Shown: positions 8,680 to 16,946 of the stretch, in pieces | Layout: each line of letters opens with the position of its first letter | How positions within the stretch are numbered: the first letter of the stretch is position 1 | Source: Saprospiraceae bacterium | GTDB lineage: Bacteria; Bacteroidota; Bacteroidia; Chitinophagales; Saprospiraceae | Reading direction: 5' to 3' | Assembly (NCBI GenBank): GCA_030729925.1 | Contig: JANQWK010000016.1 | Span: 1-64,000, forward strand | DNA: 64,000 bases | Program-made: the position numbers and the translations under genes | The notes under the pieces: model-generated | What the model was told of the DNA's origin: nothing | The model's input: only the letters and a program-made list of their open reading frames with translations | Databases searched by the model: none

Positions 8680-9540
8680 ATGCTGGCAAAGTTAACTTCG
8701 CATCAGCAGGGCACATTGGCGGTAATGCTGGCGGCTTTGCTTTGGAGTACAGGGGGATTGTTTATCAAGTTGCTCCCGATGGTTCCCATGTCTATTGTGG
8801 GCTACCGCTCGCTGTTATCTGCTTTATTTTTTGGCTTGCTTTTTGGCCGCAAGGTTTTTCGGATGAACCGGGTGACCTTTGGGGTGAGTTTGATTTATGC
8901 GGGGGTATTGATCACTTATGTGGTGGCTATCAAACTGACTACCGCAGCCAATGCGATTTTTTTGCAATATACCGCCCCGGTGTATGTGATGTTGCTGGAG
9001 CCGTTGTTGTTCAAACTCAAATTGGAGCGGATCAATATTTTGACGATCATTTTGAGTTTTGTGGGCTTATCCTTGTTTTTTGTGGGAGACATGGGCGGTG
9101 GCTCGGGCAGCAATCCGGGGCTTGGCAATTTCTTATCCTTGCTTTCAGGGTTTTTGCTGGCCAGCGAACTTTTGCTTCTGCGCGTGAACGATCCGGAATA
9201 TTACGAAGCTTCTATCTTCTGGGGCAACATCTGGGTCGCGCTGGTGAGTATTCCCTGGATGATCAGTGACCCGATTTCAAGCAGCAGCAGTCTTTGGATG
9301 CTCTTGTTCCTGGGATTCATACAGGTGGGATTGGGAAATGCTTTCTTTACCTTTGGCTTAAAGCGGGTGTTGGCAGTCGAAGCTGCGCTGATCGCTATGC
9401 TGGAACCCCTTTTCAACCCGGTATGGGTTTTTCTGGGCTACGGAGAAGCGCCCACTTTCTACGCTGTCGTGGGTGGAGGCATCATTTTGGCGAGTCTCGC
9501 CTTTCGAACCTATTGGATTTCCCGCACGAAAAAAGTCTGA
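8680..9540 (+). CDS. EamA/DMT family inner-membrane transporter
   Basis: A 286-residue integral membrane protein with about ten hydrophobic helices arranged as two EamA repeats of five. The first repeat begins LAVMLAALLWSTGGLFIK and the second GNFLSLLSGFLLASELLLL. Family members export or import amino acids, nucleobases or other small metabolites; the substrate is not predictable. The ATG is preceded by CGGAGGG. The gene is preceded by repeat copy 2 and ended by a hairpin shared with the convergent gene. Confidence 0.88.
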   Translation: MLAKLTSHQQGTLAVMLAALLWSTGGLFIKLLPMVPMSIVGYRSLLSALFFGLLFGRKVFRMNRVTFGVSLIYAGVLITYVVAIKLTTAANAIFLQYTAPVYVMLLEPLLFKLKLERINILTIILSFVGLSLFFVGDMGGGSGSNPGLGNFLSLLSGFLLASELLLLRVNDPEYYEASIFWGNIWVALVSIPWMISDPISSSSSLWMLLFLGFIQVGLGNAFFTFGLKRVLAVEAALIAMLEPLFNPVWVFLGYGEAPTFYAVVGGGIILASLAFRTYWISRTKKV

Positions 9541-9561
9541 TAAAGAAGCAGTTGAACCAGG

Positions 9562-9606
9562 TTTTTCCAAAGCCCGAATTCTCCCGAATTTCGGGCTTTG
9601 GAAAAA
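9562..9606. terminator. Bidirectional terminator hairpin
   Basis: A 17-bp stem (9562-9578 with 9590-9606) and 11-nt loop. The stem begins with five T and ends with five A, so each strand ends in a U run. It sits between the convergent transporter and Asp-box protein genes. Confidence 0.88.
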
Positions 9607-9624
9607 GAAGGCCGGATCTGGTGA

Positions 9625-12600
9625 TCAGGGTTTGATCAAAGATCTGCCCAGGCTGGCTCCAAATTTTTTGTTGAAAGCGGGGATACTCATCTCTACAAAT
9701 TTCTCGTACTGGGTCTGGGCGGTTTCCAGTCGTTCCGACAAAACTTCATATACTCCCTCTTGTTGGTCGGTAGGAGGGAAGTCAATGCCACTGCCGTTGA
9801 TGTCGGCTGCCACTGCTGCCAGGCGGCCATACACCTTCATGGGCGAGCGGAAAGCGTCTTCGCGGGCACCTGTAAGGTTGATGTCGTACAACTGAGCTGC
9901 GATATTGGTGGCTTGCTGCTGAAGCAGTTCCAGTTCTGTGCGCGCTTTGGCATTGGTTTGGGAGGCCTGTTGGTCTTCCAATTCTTTGCGGAGCAACTCT
10001 ATGCTGTTGATAAGTCCCACCGTTTCATTGAGGCGGTCTCTGCACTCGAGCGCAAAAGCTACCTGTTTTTTGATATCACCCACGCTGGCATTCGTGTTGG
10101 GATCTTTGAGGACTTCCAGTTTTTGCACGAAAGTGCGGTCTCCCACTTTGAGGGTTACCTGGTACCAGCCGGGGGCTACTCTCGGACCTCGCTGGCCATC
10201 CACGATGTCAATATCCCAGGTGCGGAGGTTGCGCCATCCTTCTTCGTTGAATCCAACCCAATCCTTGCCGGCGGGCTTGGTGCGAAGCTTGGGGCTGGCA
10301 GGGGCTTCGTGCTGGAGATCCCACCAAATTCTATGGATACCGGCAGTATTTTTTGCCCGAAGGGTTCTAACCGGATTGCCTTCGATATCGGTGATGACAA
10401 CCGACACCGGAGCATCGCTGCTGTCGCGCAAAAGATAAGAGATGTCTGCTCCATAAGGGGCGTTGCGACCGCTGTTGAAACTCCTTCCGTCGGTTTTGAT
10501 GCCTTCCCGGTCGTTGAAGCGATACGCAGGTCGGAGACCGAAGAGGTGGATGTCTTTTTGGCGGGCTTCGGCGGCATACTGACGGATCACAGAGATGTTG
10601 TCGAGGATGTAAAAGCCTCTGCCATAAGTAGCTACTACCAGATCATCAAATCTTTCCTGTACGGTGACCCAATAAACCGGAGCAGGGGGCAGGTTGTTGC
10701 GCAGTTGCATCCAGTTGGCTCCGTCGTCCACCGAAATATACAGCCCATTGTCCACGCCGAGGTAGAGGACTCCCTCCATCTTGGGGTCTTCTTTGATGAC
10801 ATGGGCAAAGGAGTGGACGCTTTTGGGGACAGTGGCGCTGATCAGTTTCCAGCTTTTGCCGTAGTCTTCGGTTTTATAGACATAGGGATCAAAGTTGCCC
10901 ATCTGGTGAAGATCCACCGAAATATAGGCTGCTCCTTTTTTGAAACGAGACACCTGGATGGAGCTGACCGTGCCGTAGGCCGGCAAATCCTTGATATTGG
11001 CGGTTACGTTGGTCCAGCTTTTGCCATAGTCGGTAGTGATATTCATCTGGCCATCGTTGCTGCCTACCCAGATCAGACCTGGTTCGAGGGGGGATTCCTC
11101 GATGGCAAAAAGGGTACAGCCGTCGAAGGTCATGAGGTTATCGGTAGCCACACCGCCCGAACTTTGCTGGTGGGTTTTGTCATTCAGGGTAAGGTCGGGG
11201 CTGATGATCTGCCAGCTTTGCCCACCATCATCAGAGGCGTGTACATACTGGCTGCCCACATAAACGCGGTTTTGGATATGCGGGGAGAAACTCAGCGGGA
11301 AATTCCAGTGCCAGCGGTAGGTCATATCGGCGGGCGTCCAGCCATAGCCTGCTTCTGGCCACACCCGCACTTCTCGGGCATATTGGGATTGCAGGTCGTA
11401 GCGTTCGAGGCCGCCGTCGTAACAGCCTGACCAAACGATATTATTGTCGTTGGGATCTGGGCGGGCAAAACCGCTTTCACAGCCACCCACGCCATGCCAT
11501 AAGCCTACCGGGATATAGCCCTGTAAGCTGTTGCTGGGGCCGCGGTACGACCATCCGTCCTGGCGGTTGCCATATACATAATAAGGTATGCGGTCATCCA
11601 CATCTACATGGTACATCTGCGCGATGGGCAGGACGACCCCCTGAAAACTCTTTCCGCGGTTGAGGCTGATGCTGGCGCAACCGTCGTGGGCAACCATCAT
11701 GCGTGCGGGATTGGAGGGGTCTATCCACATATCGTGGTTGTCCCCGCCACCCCTGGGTGGATTTTTTTCCAGGGTTTTGCCCCCGTCCAGCGACTGGGCA
11801 AAGCGAACGCTGAGGAAGTATATTTCGTCCGGGTTATCCGGCGCCACTGCAATTCGGGTATAGTAGGGTGCGCGCTCGGCAATGTCGTGGTTGCGCGTCA
11901 TGAGCGTCCAGGTCTCTCCGCCGTTATCTGAGCGATACAGCGCAGGGGATTCGATTTCAAAAAGGGCATACACGACATTCGGCTGGTTGTGGCAGAGTGC
12001 CACGGCTGTTTTGCCAACGGGTCGGTCTTTGCCGCCAGGCAAACCTTTGGTAGTCATAGGTTCCCAGGTGTCCCCTCCATCGCGGGAGCGATAAACACCT
12101 CCTCCGGCACCACCGCTGTTGAGTCCCCAAGTATTGATGTGGATAGACCACATCCCGGCATACAATTGATCCGGATTTTGAGGATCTATGGTGATATCGG
12201 CTGCCCCGGTGCCCTCATCTACAAAAAGCACTTGTTTCCAGGTGTTACCCCCGTCGGTACTGCGATATACCCCTCTGTCCTGCTGGGGTCCATAGGCATG
12301 GCCCAGAGCTGCTGCATACACAATATCGGGATTGGTAGGATGTATGACGATCCGTCCAATTCGGCCGGTTTTTTCCAGACCCATTTTTTTCCAGGTTTTG
12401 CCGGCATCTTCCGACTTATAAATCCCGTCGCCCATGGCATGGGCAGGTCTGATGAGGAAAGTTTCGCCGGTTCCCACCCACACGATATTGGGGTTGGAAG
12501 GCGCCAGGGCTACTGAACCTATCGAGGACACCTCCTGGTTGTCGAAGATAGGTCTCCAGTTGACTCCCCCGTCTTCGGTCTTCCACAGACCGCCCGAAGC

Positions 12601-12795
12601 CGCTCCGATATAATTGATCATTGGGTCGCCCGGCACGCCCGCAATGGCAATAGCTCGGTTGCCTTCAGGGCCTATAAATCTGAAATCCAGGTTTTTAAAC
12701 CATTCGGGTTGCAGTGCCTGGGCTTGGATGGCAGTCCAGGACAGGAACATCCAGGCTGTCAAAAATAAAAGGTGTTGGTTTCGTTTCATGTTCAT
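9625..12795 (-). CDS. Secreted Asp-box (BNR) / VPS10-sortilin-like beta-propeller protein
   Basis: A 1056-residue exported protein with an N-terminal signal peptide (cleavage near AIQAQA, about residue 27). Along residues 60-730 there are at least eight Asp-box motifs of the S-x-D-x-G-x-T-W type, including SEDAGKTW, STDGGNTW, SRDGGDTW, SDNGGETW, SDDGGQSW, TTDYGKSW and TEDYGKSW. This is the signature of sialidase/sortilin-like beta-propellers. The C-terminal part (about 800-1056) adds a beta domain and a helical segment rich in Leu and Gln. Such proteins are usually annotated as glycosyl hydrolases or VPS10-domain proteins; catalysis is not shown here. It follows metZ after 28 nt on the same strand. 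A second ATG two codons in is possible. Confidence 0.85.
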   Translation of the reverse strand: MNMKRNQHLLFLTAWMFLSWTAIQAQALQPEWFKNLDFRFIGPEGNRAIAIAGVPGDPMINYIGAASGGLWKTEDGGVNWRPIFDNQEVSSIGSVALAPSNPNIVWVGTGETFLIRPAHAMGDGIYKSEDAGKTWKKMGLEKTGRIGRIVIHPTNPDIVYAAALGHAYGPQQDRGVYRSTDGGNTWKQVLFVDEGTGAADITIDPQNPDQLYAGMWSIHINTWGLNSGGAGGGVYRSRDGGDTWEPMTTKGLPGGKDRPVGKTAVALCHNQPNVVYALFEIESPALYRSDNGGETWTLMTRNHDIAERAPYYTRIAVAPDNPDEIYFLSVRFAQSLDGGKTLEKNPPRGGGDNHDMWIDPSNPARMMVAHDGCASISLNRGKSFQGVVLPIAQMYHVDVDDRIPYYVYGNRQDGWSYRGPSNSLQGYIPVGLWHGVGGCESGFARPDPNDNNIVWSGCYDGGLERYDLQSQYAREVRVWPEAGYGWTPADMTYRWHWNFPLSFSPHIQNRVYVGSQYVHASDDGGQSWQIISPDLTLNDKTHQQSSGGVATDNLMTFDGCTLFAIEESPLEPGLIWVGSNDGQMNITTDYGKSWTNVTANIKDLPAYGTVSSIQVSRFKKGAAYISVDLHQMGNFDPYVYKTEDYGKSWKLISATVPKSVHSFAHVIKEDPKMEGVLYLGVDNGLYISVDDGANWMQLRNNLPPAPVYWVTVQERFDDLVVATYGRGFYILDNISVIRQYAAEARQKDIHLFGLRPAYRFNDREGIKTDGRSFNSGRNAPYGADISYLLRDSSDAPVSVVITDIEGNPVRTLRAKNTAGIHRIWWDLQHEAPASPKLRTKPAGKDWVGFNEEGWRNLRTWDIDIVDGQRGPRVAPGWYQVTLKVGDRTFVQKLEVLKDPNTNASVGDIKKQVAFALECRDRLNETVGLINSIELLRKELEDQQASQTNAKARTELELLQQQATNIAAQLYDINLTGAREDAFRSPMKVYGRLAAVAADINGSGIDFPPTDQQEGVYEVLSERLETAQTQYEKFVEMSIPAFNKKFGASLGRSLIKP

Positions 12796-12823
12796 TTATG
12801 CTTAGTTAGGATAAAAAACAAAC

Positions 12824-13996
12824 CTAGACCTGCTGCAGGGCCTGGTCGAGATCAGCGATGATGTCCTCCACGGCTTCCAGTCCAACCGACATCCGTACCA
12901 GTCCCGGGGTAATGCCCACGGCCAGGCGCTCTGTCTCGGTAAGTTTGGCATGGGTAGTAGTGGCCGGATGCGTCACAATCGTGCGGGTATCTCCCAAGTT
13001 CGACGAAAGCGAGCACAAACGCAGGCTGTTCAAAAAACGGATTGCTGCCTGTATGCCGCCGGCAAGTTCGAAAGCCACGATGCCTCCCCCCATTTTCATT
13101 TGTCTGCGCGCCAGGTCGTATTGTGGGTGCGAGGGCAAAAACGGGTAGCGGGTATCTCGCACTGCCGGATGTTCTTCCAAAAATGCGGCTACCCGGTGGG
13201 CGTTGGCGCAGTGTCGCTCCATGCGCACCTCCAATGTTTCCAGACTCTTGGACAAGAGCCAGGCGTGGAAGGGCGACATGGCCGGGCCGGTATGCCGGCA
13301 AAAAAAGATGAGTTTATCAATCAGATCGGCATCACCTACCACAATACCCCCCAGCACTCTTCCCTGGCCATCCATCCATTTGGTTCCGGAATGCACCGAC
13401 AAGTGCGCGCCGTATCGGAGCGGTTGCTGGATCAGGGGCGTGGCAAAACAATTATCTACATTAAAAATGAGTTGGTGTTTTTGGGCGAAAGCCCCGGCCT
13501 TTGCCAGATCCACCAGACTTAGTCCGGGATTGGAAGGCGTCTCCAACACCAGCATCCGGGTATTGGGCTGCACAAAATCGTCCCAGGTATCGGGCTGATC
13601 GGGTTCGACATACGTATGGCTGATGCCCCATGCCGGGAAAATTTGAGTCAGGATCTGGTGGGTAGAACCAAAAACGGCCCGGGAGGCCAAAACATGGTCG
13701 CCCGACTTCAGGAAAGCTGCCATGCTGGCAAAAACAGCTGCCATACCCGAGGCGGTTGCAAATCCCGCTTCTGCTCCTTCCAGCATACAAACCTTCCGAA
13801 TAAATTCATCCGTATTGGGGTTGTTGAAGCGGGAATAGATGATCCCTTCCGCTTCGCCACTAAAAGTATCCCGCATCAGCTCGGCATCCGGGAAGGTAAA
13901 ACTGGAAGTCAAAAACAAAGGCGTGCTGTGTTCCCGGTATTGGGTGCGCTCCGTCTGTATCCTGATCGCCTGCGTAGAGGGTTTTTGTTCTGACAT
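12824..13996 (-). CDS. metZ: O-acylhomoserine sulfhydrylase (Cys/Met metabolism PLP enzyme)
   Basis: Cytoplasmic PLP enzyme of 390 residues, predicted to make homocysteine from an O-acylhomoserine and sulfide, so acting directly after MetX. The PLP-lysine motif SVHSGTKWMDGQG is intact (K206), as are YSRFNNPN near residue 53 and the ETPSNPGLSL segment. The start at 13996 (MSEQKPSTQAI) matches the family; the longer frame runs into the OsmC gene. It is 7 nt downstream of the OsmC stop codon, so translation is probably coupled. Cystathionine gamma-synthase or beta-lyase is possible on homology alone, but length and the metX neighbour favour MetZ. Confidence 0.85.
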   Translation of the reverse strand: MSEQKPSTQAIRIQTERTQYREHSTPLFLTSSFTFPDAELMRDTFSGEAEGIIYSRFNNPNTDEFIRKVCMLEGAEAGFATASGMAAVFASMAAFLKSGDHVLASRAVFGSTHQILTQIFPAWGISHTYVEPDQPDTWDDFVQPNTRMLVLETPSNPGLSLVDLAKAGAFAQKHQLIFNVDNCFATPLIQQPLRYGAHLSVHSGTKWMDGQGRVLGGIVVGDADLIDKLIFFCRHTGPAMSPFHAWLLSKSLETLEVRMERHCANAHRVAAFLEEHPAVRDTRYPFLPSHPQYDLARRQMKMGGGIVAFELAGGIQAAIRFLNSLRLCSLSSNLGDTRTIVTHPATTTHAKLTETERLAVGITPGLVRMSVGLEAVEDIIADLDQALQQV

Positions 13997-14003
13997 AACC
14001 GGA

Positions 14004-14441
14004 TCAATTTTGAATTTCCTCCTCAACCGGAATAATCTCAAAGTCCCAGGTAATGTCAGCCGTTTTCTCCAGCAGTTTACCGACGGAACAATACTTTTCC
14101 ACGGACAGACTAATCGCCCGCTCCGCCTTCTTCGGATCTATCGGGCCAAACAACTTATAGTGAATATGAATGGTCGTAAACAAAGAAGGAACCACGCCCT
14201 CCTCTCGCTCGGCCGTAACGCTTAGCTGGATATCCCGCAGATCCTGTCGCTGCTTTTGCAACAAATGGATAACATCTATCGAACTGCAACTGCCCAACCC
14301 CACCAGCATCAATTGCATGGGACGCATGGCCAGGTTGCTGCCGCCTATATCAGGTGAACCATCCGTGAGGGTGGTATTGCCGTTTTCATTGACCGCCTCC
14401 ATCAAATAGGCGTCGTTGATGCGCTTGAATTCAATTTTCAT
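14004..14441 (-). CDS. OsmC family protein
   Basis: A 145-residue OsmC/Ohr-superfamily protein. Members reduce organic hydroperoxides with two cysteines or have uncharacterised roles. The first cysteine is C52 in LGSCSSIDV and the second C118 in KYCSVGK, the expected spacing, so a peroxidase-type active site appears complete. The start at 14441 (MKIEFKRIND) follows AAGGAAAAG; the longer frame to 14576 lacks support. It heads a minus-strand run with metZ 7 nt later, diverging from the SAM-riboswitch-controlled metX, which suggests a link to sulfur metabolism or thiol redox state (inference). Confidence 0.88.
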   Translation of the reverse strand: MKIEFKRINDAYLMEAVNENGNTTLTDGSPDIGGSNLAMRPMQLMLVGLGSCSSIDVIHLLQKQRQDLRDIQLSVTAEREEGVVPSLFTTIHIHYKLFGPIDPKKAERAISLSVEKYCSVGKLLEKTADITWDFEIIPVEEEIQN

Positions 14442-14569
14442 GGATCTTTTCCTTAGTGTTTGTGGTGAAATCAACTTGAAAGTACCAAAATTGCAACTTT
14501 TATAACAATTATCCAGACTTATTGTCTTCCCAAAATGCTGCCGTAGCCTGTTAAGGAAAGGTTTTGTTG

Positions 14570-14600
14570 TTGACAAAATCCGGATAAAATGCTATATTTG
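14570..14600 (+). promoter_or_regulatory. Predicted metX promoter (Bacteroidota type)
   Basis: TATATTTG at 14593-14600 fits the TAnnTTTG -7 element of Bacteroidota, and a TTG at 14570-14572 lies 20 nt upstream as a -33 element. Transcription would start near 14606, about 20 nt before the riboswitch. Confidence 0.7.
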
Positions 14601-14625
14601 TTGTTAATCTTTTCTTTTTAAGAAT

Positions 14626-14749
14626 TGATTTTATTGAGAAGGGTGAAGAGAACGGGCTCTGTGAAACCCTGGCAACCGGCGCGGACATCCTGCGACAAGG
14701 TGCCAATTCCCGCCAAGGGTCGAAAGATCTAATTGGAAAGATAAAATCA
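14626..14749 (+). ncRNA. SAM-I (S-box) riboswitch upstream of metX
   Basis: The conserved S-box core is visible: GTGAAACCCTGGCAACC at about 14661-14677, then GGTGCCAATTCCCGCC at about 14699-14714, a small P4 hairpin, and the closing GGAAAGAT at 14735-14742. P1 is formed by 14626-14634 pairing with 14741-14749 over nine bases. Binding of S-adenosylmethionine is expected to lower metX expression. The 3' strand of P1 overlaps a segment (14736-14745) that is perfectly complementary to 14791-14800, a candidate switching element. Confidence 0.93.
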
Positions 14750-14800
14750 GCCTCAATGATACCCATTGACGGTCTGGCGCGAGGTAGTCGTTTATCTTTC
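14736..14800 (+). promoter_or_regulatory. Candidate expression platform of the SAM riboswitch
   Basis: GAAAGATAAA (14736-14745) and TTTATCTTTC (14791-14800) are perfect complements over ten bases, and the first shares five bases with the 3' strand of P1. The two pairings exclude each other. A weak hairpin CCTC/GAGG (14751-14754 with 14781-14784) followed by the U-rich 14791-14803 could act as terminator when P1 forms. This mechanism is inferred. Confidence 0.5.
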
Positions 14801-14833
14801 TTCTATGTTTACTGACATTGAAAAAAGAGTCCT

Positions 14834-15928
14834 ATGGATGTGGTTCGTTTTGAGCAGGAATTCGAGTTGGAGAGCGGTGCTGTTTTGCCGGAAATCACGA
14901 TTGCTTACGAGACGTATGGCAAGTTGAGCGAGCAGCGCGACAATGTGGTGTGGGTGTGTCATGCCCTTACGGGAAATGCGAAGGCGGCTGAGTGGTGGGA
15001 TGGTTTGATCGGTCCTGGTCAGGTGCTGGATACCCGTCAATATTTTGTCGTGTGTGCGAATGTGCTGGGCTCTTGTTACGGCACTACGGGTCCGGATCAT
15101 GTGAATCCCCACACGGGGGTTTTATATGGGAAGGATTTTCCGTTGGTGACGATCCGGGACATGGTGAAGGCGCATGAGTGGTTGCGCAAGCATTTGGAGA
15201 TAGATCAGATACATTTATTGATTGGGGGCTCGCTGGGAGGTCAGCAGGCTTTGGAATGGGCGATCAGTCAGCCCGATATTGCCCGCAATTTATGTGTATT
15301 GGCATCCAATGCCAAGCACTCGGCCTGGGGTATTGCATTTAACGAAGCCCAGCGCATGGCGATCGAAGCGGACCCTACTTTTCATACCAATGCCCCCGAG
15401 AGCGGCAAAGAAGGATTGGAGGCGGCACGTGCCATCGCGATGCTTTCCTATCGGACTTATTCGATTTATGCAGAGAAGCAGGGGGAGACCAATCCGGACA
15501 AGATTGATGCTTTTCGGGCCAGCAGTTATCAGCGCTATCAGGGCAACAAGTTGCAGCAGCGTTTCAATGCTTACGCTTATATGACTTTGAGCAAGGCGAT
15601 GGACAGCCACAATGTGGGTAGGGGTAGAGGAGGACTTGAAGCTGCCTTGCAGCGGGTGAAGGCCAACACCCTGGCGATCAGCATTGGCTCGGATCTGTTG
15701 TTTCCGGCTGCCGAGCAGTTATTCATTGCCGAGCATATCAAGGGTGCGAGTTATGCCAATGTGGACAGCATTTTTGGGCACGATGGTTTTTTGACCGAAT
15801 ACGGTCAGATTGCACCGCTGCTGGATAAGTGGCTGCACCACAAGCAAAGTTCGATTGCCCGGGTCAAGAACTTGCACCTGATCCAATCTGCCAAACATCT
15901 CATCGTGCCGGGTACCGAAAAATTCTGA
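14834..15928 (+). CDS. metX: Homoserine O-acetyltransferase
   Basis: Alpha/beta-hydrolase-fold acyltransferase of 364 residues that activates homoserine with an acyl group, normally from acetyl-CoA, at the entry to methionine synthesis. The nucleophile elbow GGSLGGQQALEW gives S133; the other triad members lie in IGSDLLFPAAEQ and FGHDGFLTEY. The N-terminal PEITIAYETYGKL and ANVLGSCYGTTGP are typical of MetX. Whether it uses acetyl- or succinyl-CoA depends on a few pocket residues I cannot judge. The ATG at 14834 is chosen; an ATG at 14805 is out of frame. Control is by the SAM-I riboswitch. The partner sulfhydrylase metZ lies on the divergent transcript. Confidence 0.93.
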   Translation: MDVVRFEQEFELESGAVLPEITIAYETYGKLSEQRDNVVWVCHALTGNAKAAEWWDGLIGPGQVLDTRQYFVVCANVLGSCYGTTGPDHVNPHTGVLYGKDFPLVTIRDMVKAHEWLRKHLEIDQIHLLIGGSLGGQQALEWAISQPDIARNLCVLASNAKHSAWGIAFNEAQRMAIEADPTFHTNAPESGKEGLEAARAIAMLSYRTYSIYAEKQGETNPDKIDAFRASSYQRYQGNKLQQRFNAYAYMTLSKAMDSHNVGRGRGGLEAALQRVKANTLAISIGSDLLFPAAEQLFIAEHIKGASYANVDSIFGHDGFLTEYGQIAPLLDKWLHHKQSSIARVKNLHLIQSAKHLIVPGTEKF

Positions 15929-15941
15929 TAAGGATAACTAT

Positions 15942-16910
15942 ATGTCTGCAAAAAAGGTGCTTTTTATTGACCATACGCATCCTGTGCTGCCGGAACGACT
16001 CACCCGGCTGGGTTTTTCCTGCGAGATGGCGACGCAGGCTTCTATGCCTGAGCTATTAGCGCAAATAGGGGATTATTTTGGAGTGGTCATCCGCAGCCGA
16101 CTTGCCTTGGATCGGGCTTTTTTTGACGCTGCATCTCAATTGAAGTTTGTGGCGAGAGATGGAGTAGGTACCGAACATATTGACCTTGATGCCGCTCAGG
16201 ACAAAGGCGTGTTGGTATTCACCGCCCCTGAAGGCAGCCGCGATACGGTGGGCGAGCATGCTATCGGTTTGCTGTTGAGCCTGCTCAACCACCTCAGCCG
16301 GGCAGATGCTCAGGTTCGCAGAGGGGAGTGGGTTCGCGAGGGCAACCGGGGAGTGGAGCTGAAGGGAAAAACTGTAGGGGTGCTGGGCTATGGCAATATG
16401 GGTACTGCTTTTGCGAGAAAACTGAGTGGCTTCGATGCCCGGGTGATTACCTGGGATCGTTACAAAAAGGACTATGGCGATCTGTGGGCACAGGAAGTCA
16501 GTCAGGAAGAATTGTTTGCAAGCACGGACATCCTCAGTATTCATATTCCCTATTCGGCAGACAATCACTACTACATCAACGAGGATTTTTTGCAGCGCTT
16601 TCACAAACCCATTTACCTCATCAACACGGCTCGTGGCAAGGTGCTGCATACGGCAGACCTCGTAAGCGCGCTCCAATCTGAAAAAGTTTTGGGCGCAGCC
16701 CTGGACGTGATCGAGTACGAGACGCGTTCCTTTGTGTCGCTCAATCCGGATGAGTTACCGGAGCCTTTTCAGTACTTGCGTGCATCTGACCGGGTCGTAT
16801 TGAGTCCGCATATTGCCGGCTGGTCGTTTGAATCGCGCAGGCATCAGGCAGAAGTCCTGGGGACAAAAATCGCGGCTGCTTTCGGCAAAGATGGGTCATT
16901 TTTCGTATAA
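15942..16910 (+). CDS. D-2-hydroxyacid dehydrogenase, SerA-like
   Basis: NAD-dependent dehydrogenase of 322 residues. The Rossmann motif VGVLGYGNMGTAF is at about 144-156. The family's catalytic arginine is in NTARGKVLH (near 230), an acidic residue follows in the LDVIEYE segment (near 255), and the histidine is in SPHIAGWS (near 289). It lacks the C-terminal ACT domain of long 3-phosphoglycerate dehydrogenases. The substrate may be 3-phosphoglycerate or another 2-hydroxy/2-oxo acid. The start has AAGGA 10 nt upstream and lies 13 nt after metX, so it probably shares the riboswitch-controlled transcript, which would suit a role in serine or sulfur amino-acid supply. Confidence 0.85.
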   Translation: MSAKKVLFIDHTHPVLPERLTRLGFSCEMATQASMPELLAQIGDYFGVVIRSRLALDRAFFDAASQLKFVARDGVGTEHIDLDAAQDKGVLVFTAPEGSRDTVGEHAIGLLLSLLNHLSRADAQVRRGEWVREGNRGVELKGKTVGVLGYGNMGTAFARKLSGFDARVITWDRYKKDYGDLWAQEVSQEELFASTDILSIHIPYSADNHYYINEDFLQRFHKPIYLINTARGKVLHTADLVSALQSEKVLGAALDVIEYETRSFVSLNPDELPEPFQYLRASDRVVLSPHIAGWSFESRRHQAEVLGTKIAAAFGKDGSFFV

Positions 16911-16946
16911 TTGTCTTTTCAACCAAATGGCTTTCCGGAACAACCT

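Noticed and set aside
9760-11430. 556-residue frame opposite the Asp-box protein
   Set aside because: It is a shadow of the real gene; the minus-strand frame has a signal peptide and repeated Asp-box motifs, while this one has none.
14805-14833. ATG at 14805 as metX start
   Set aside because: It is out of frame with metX.
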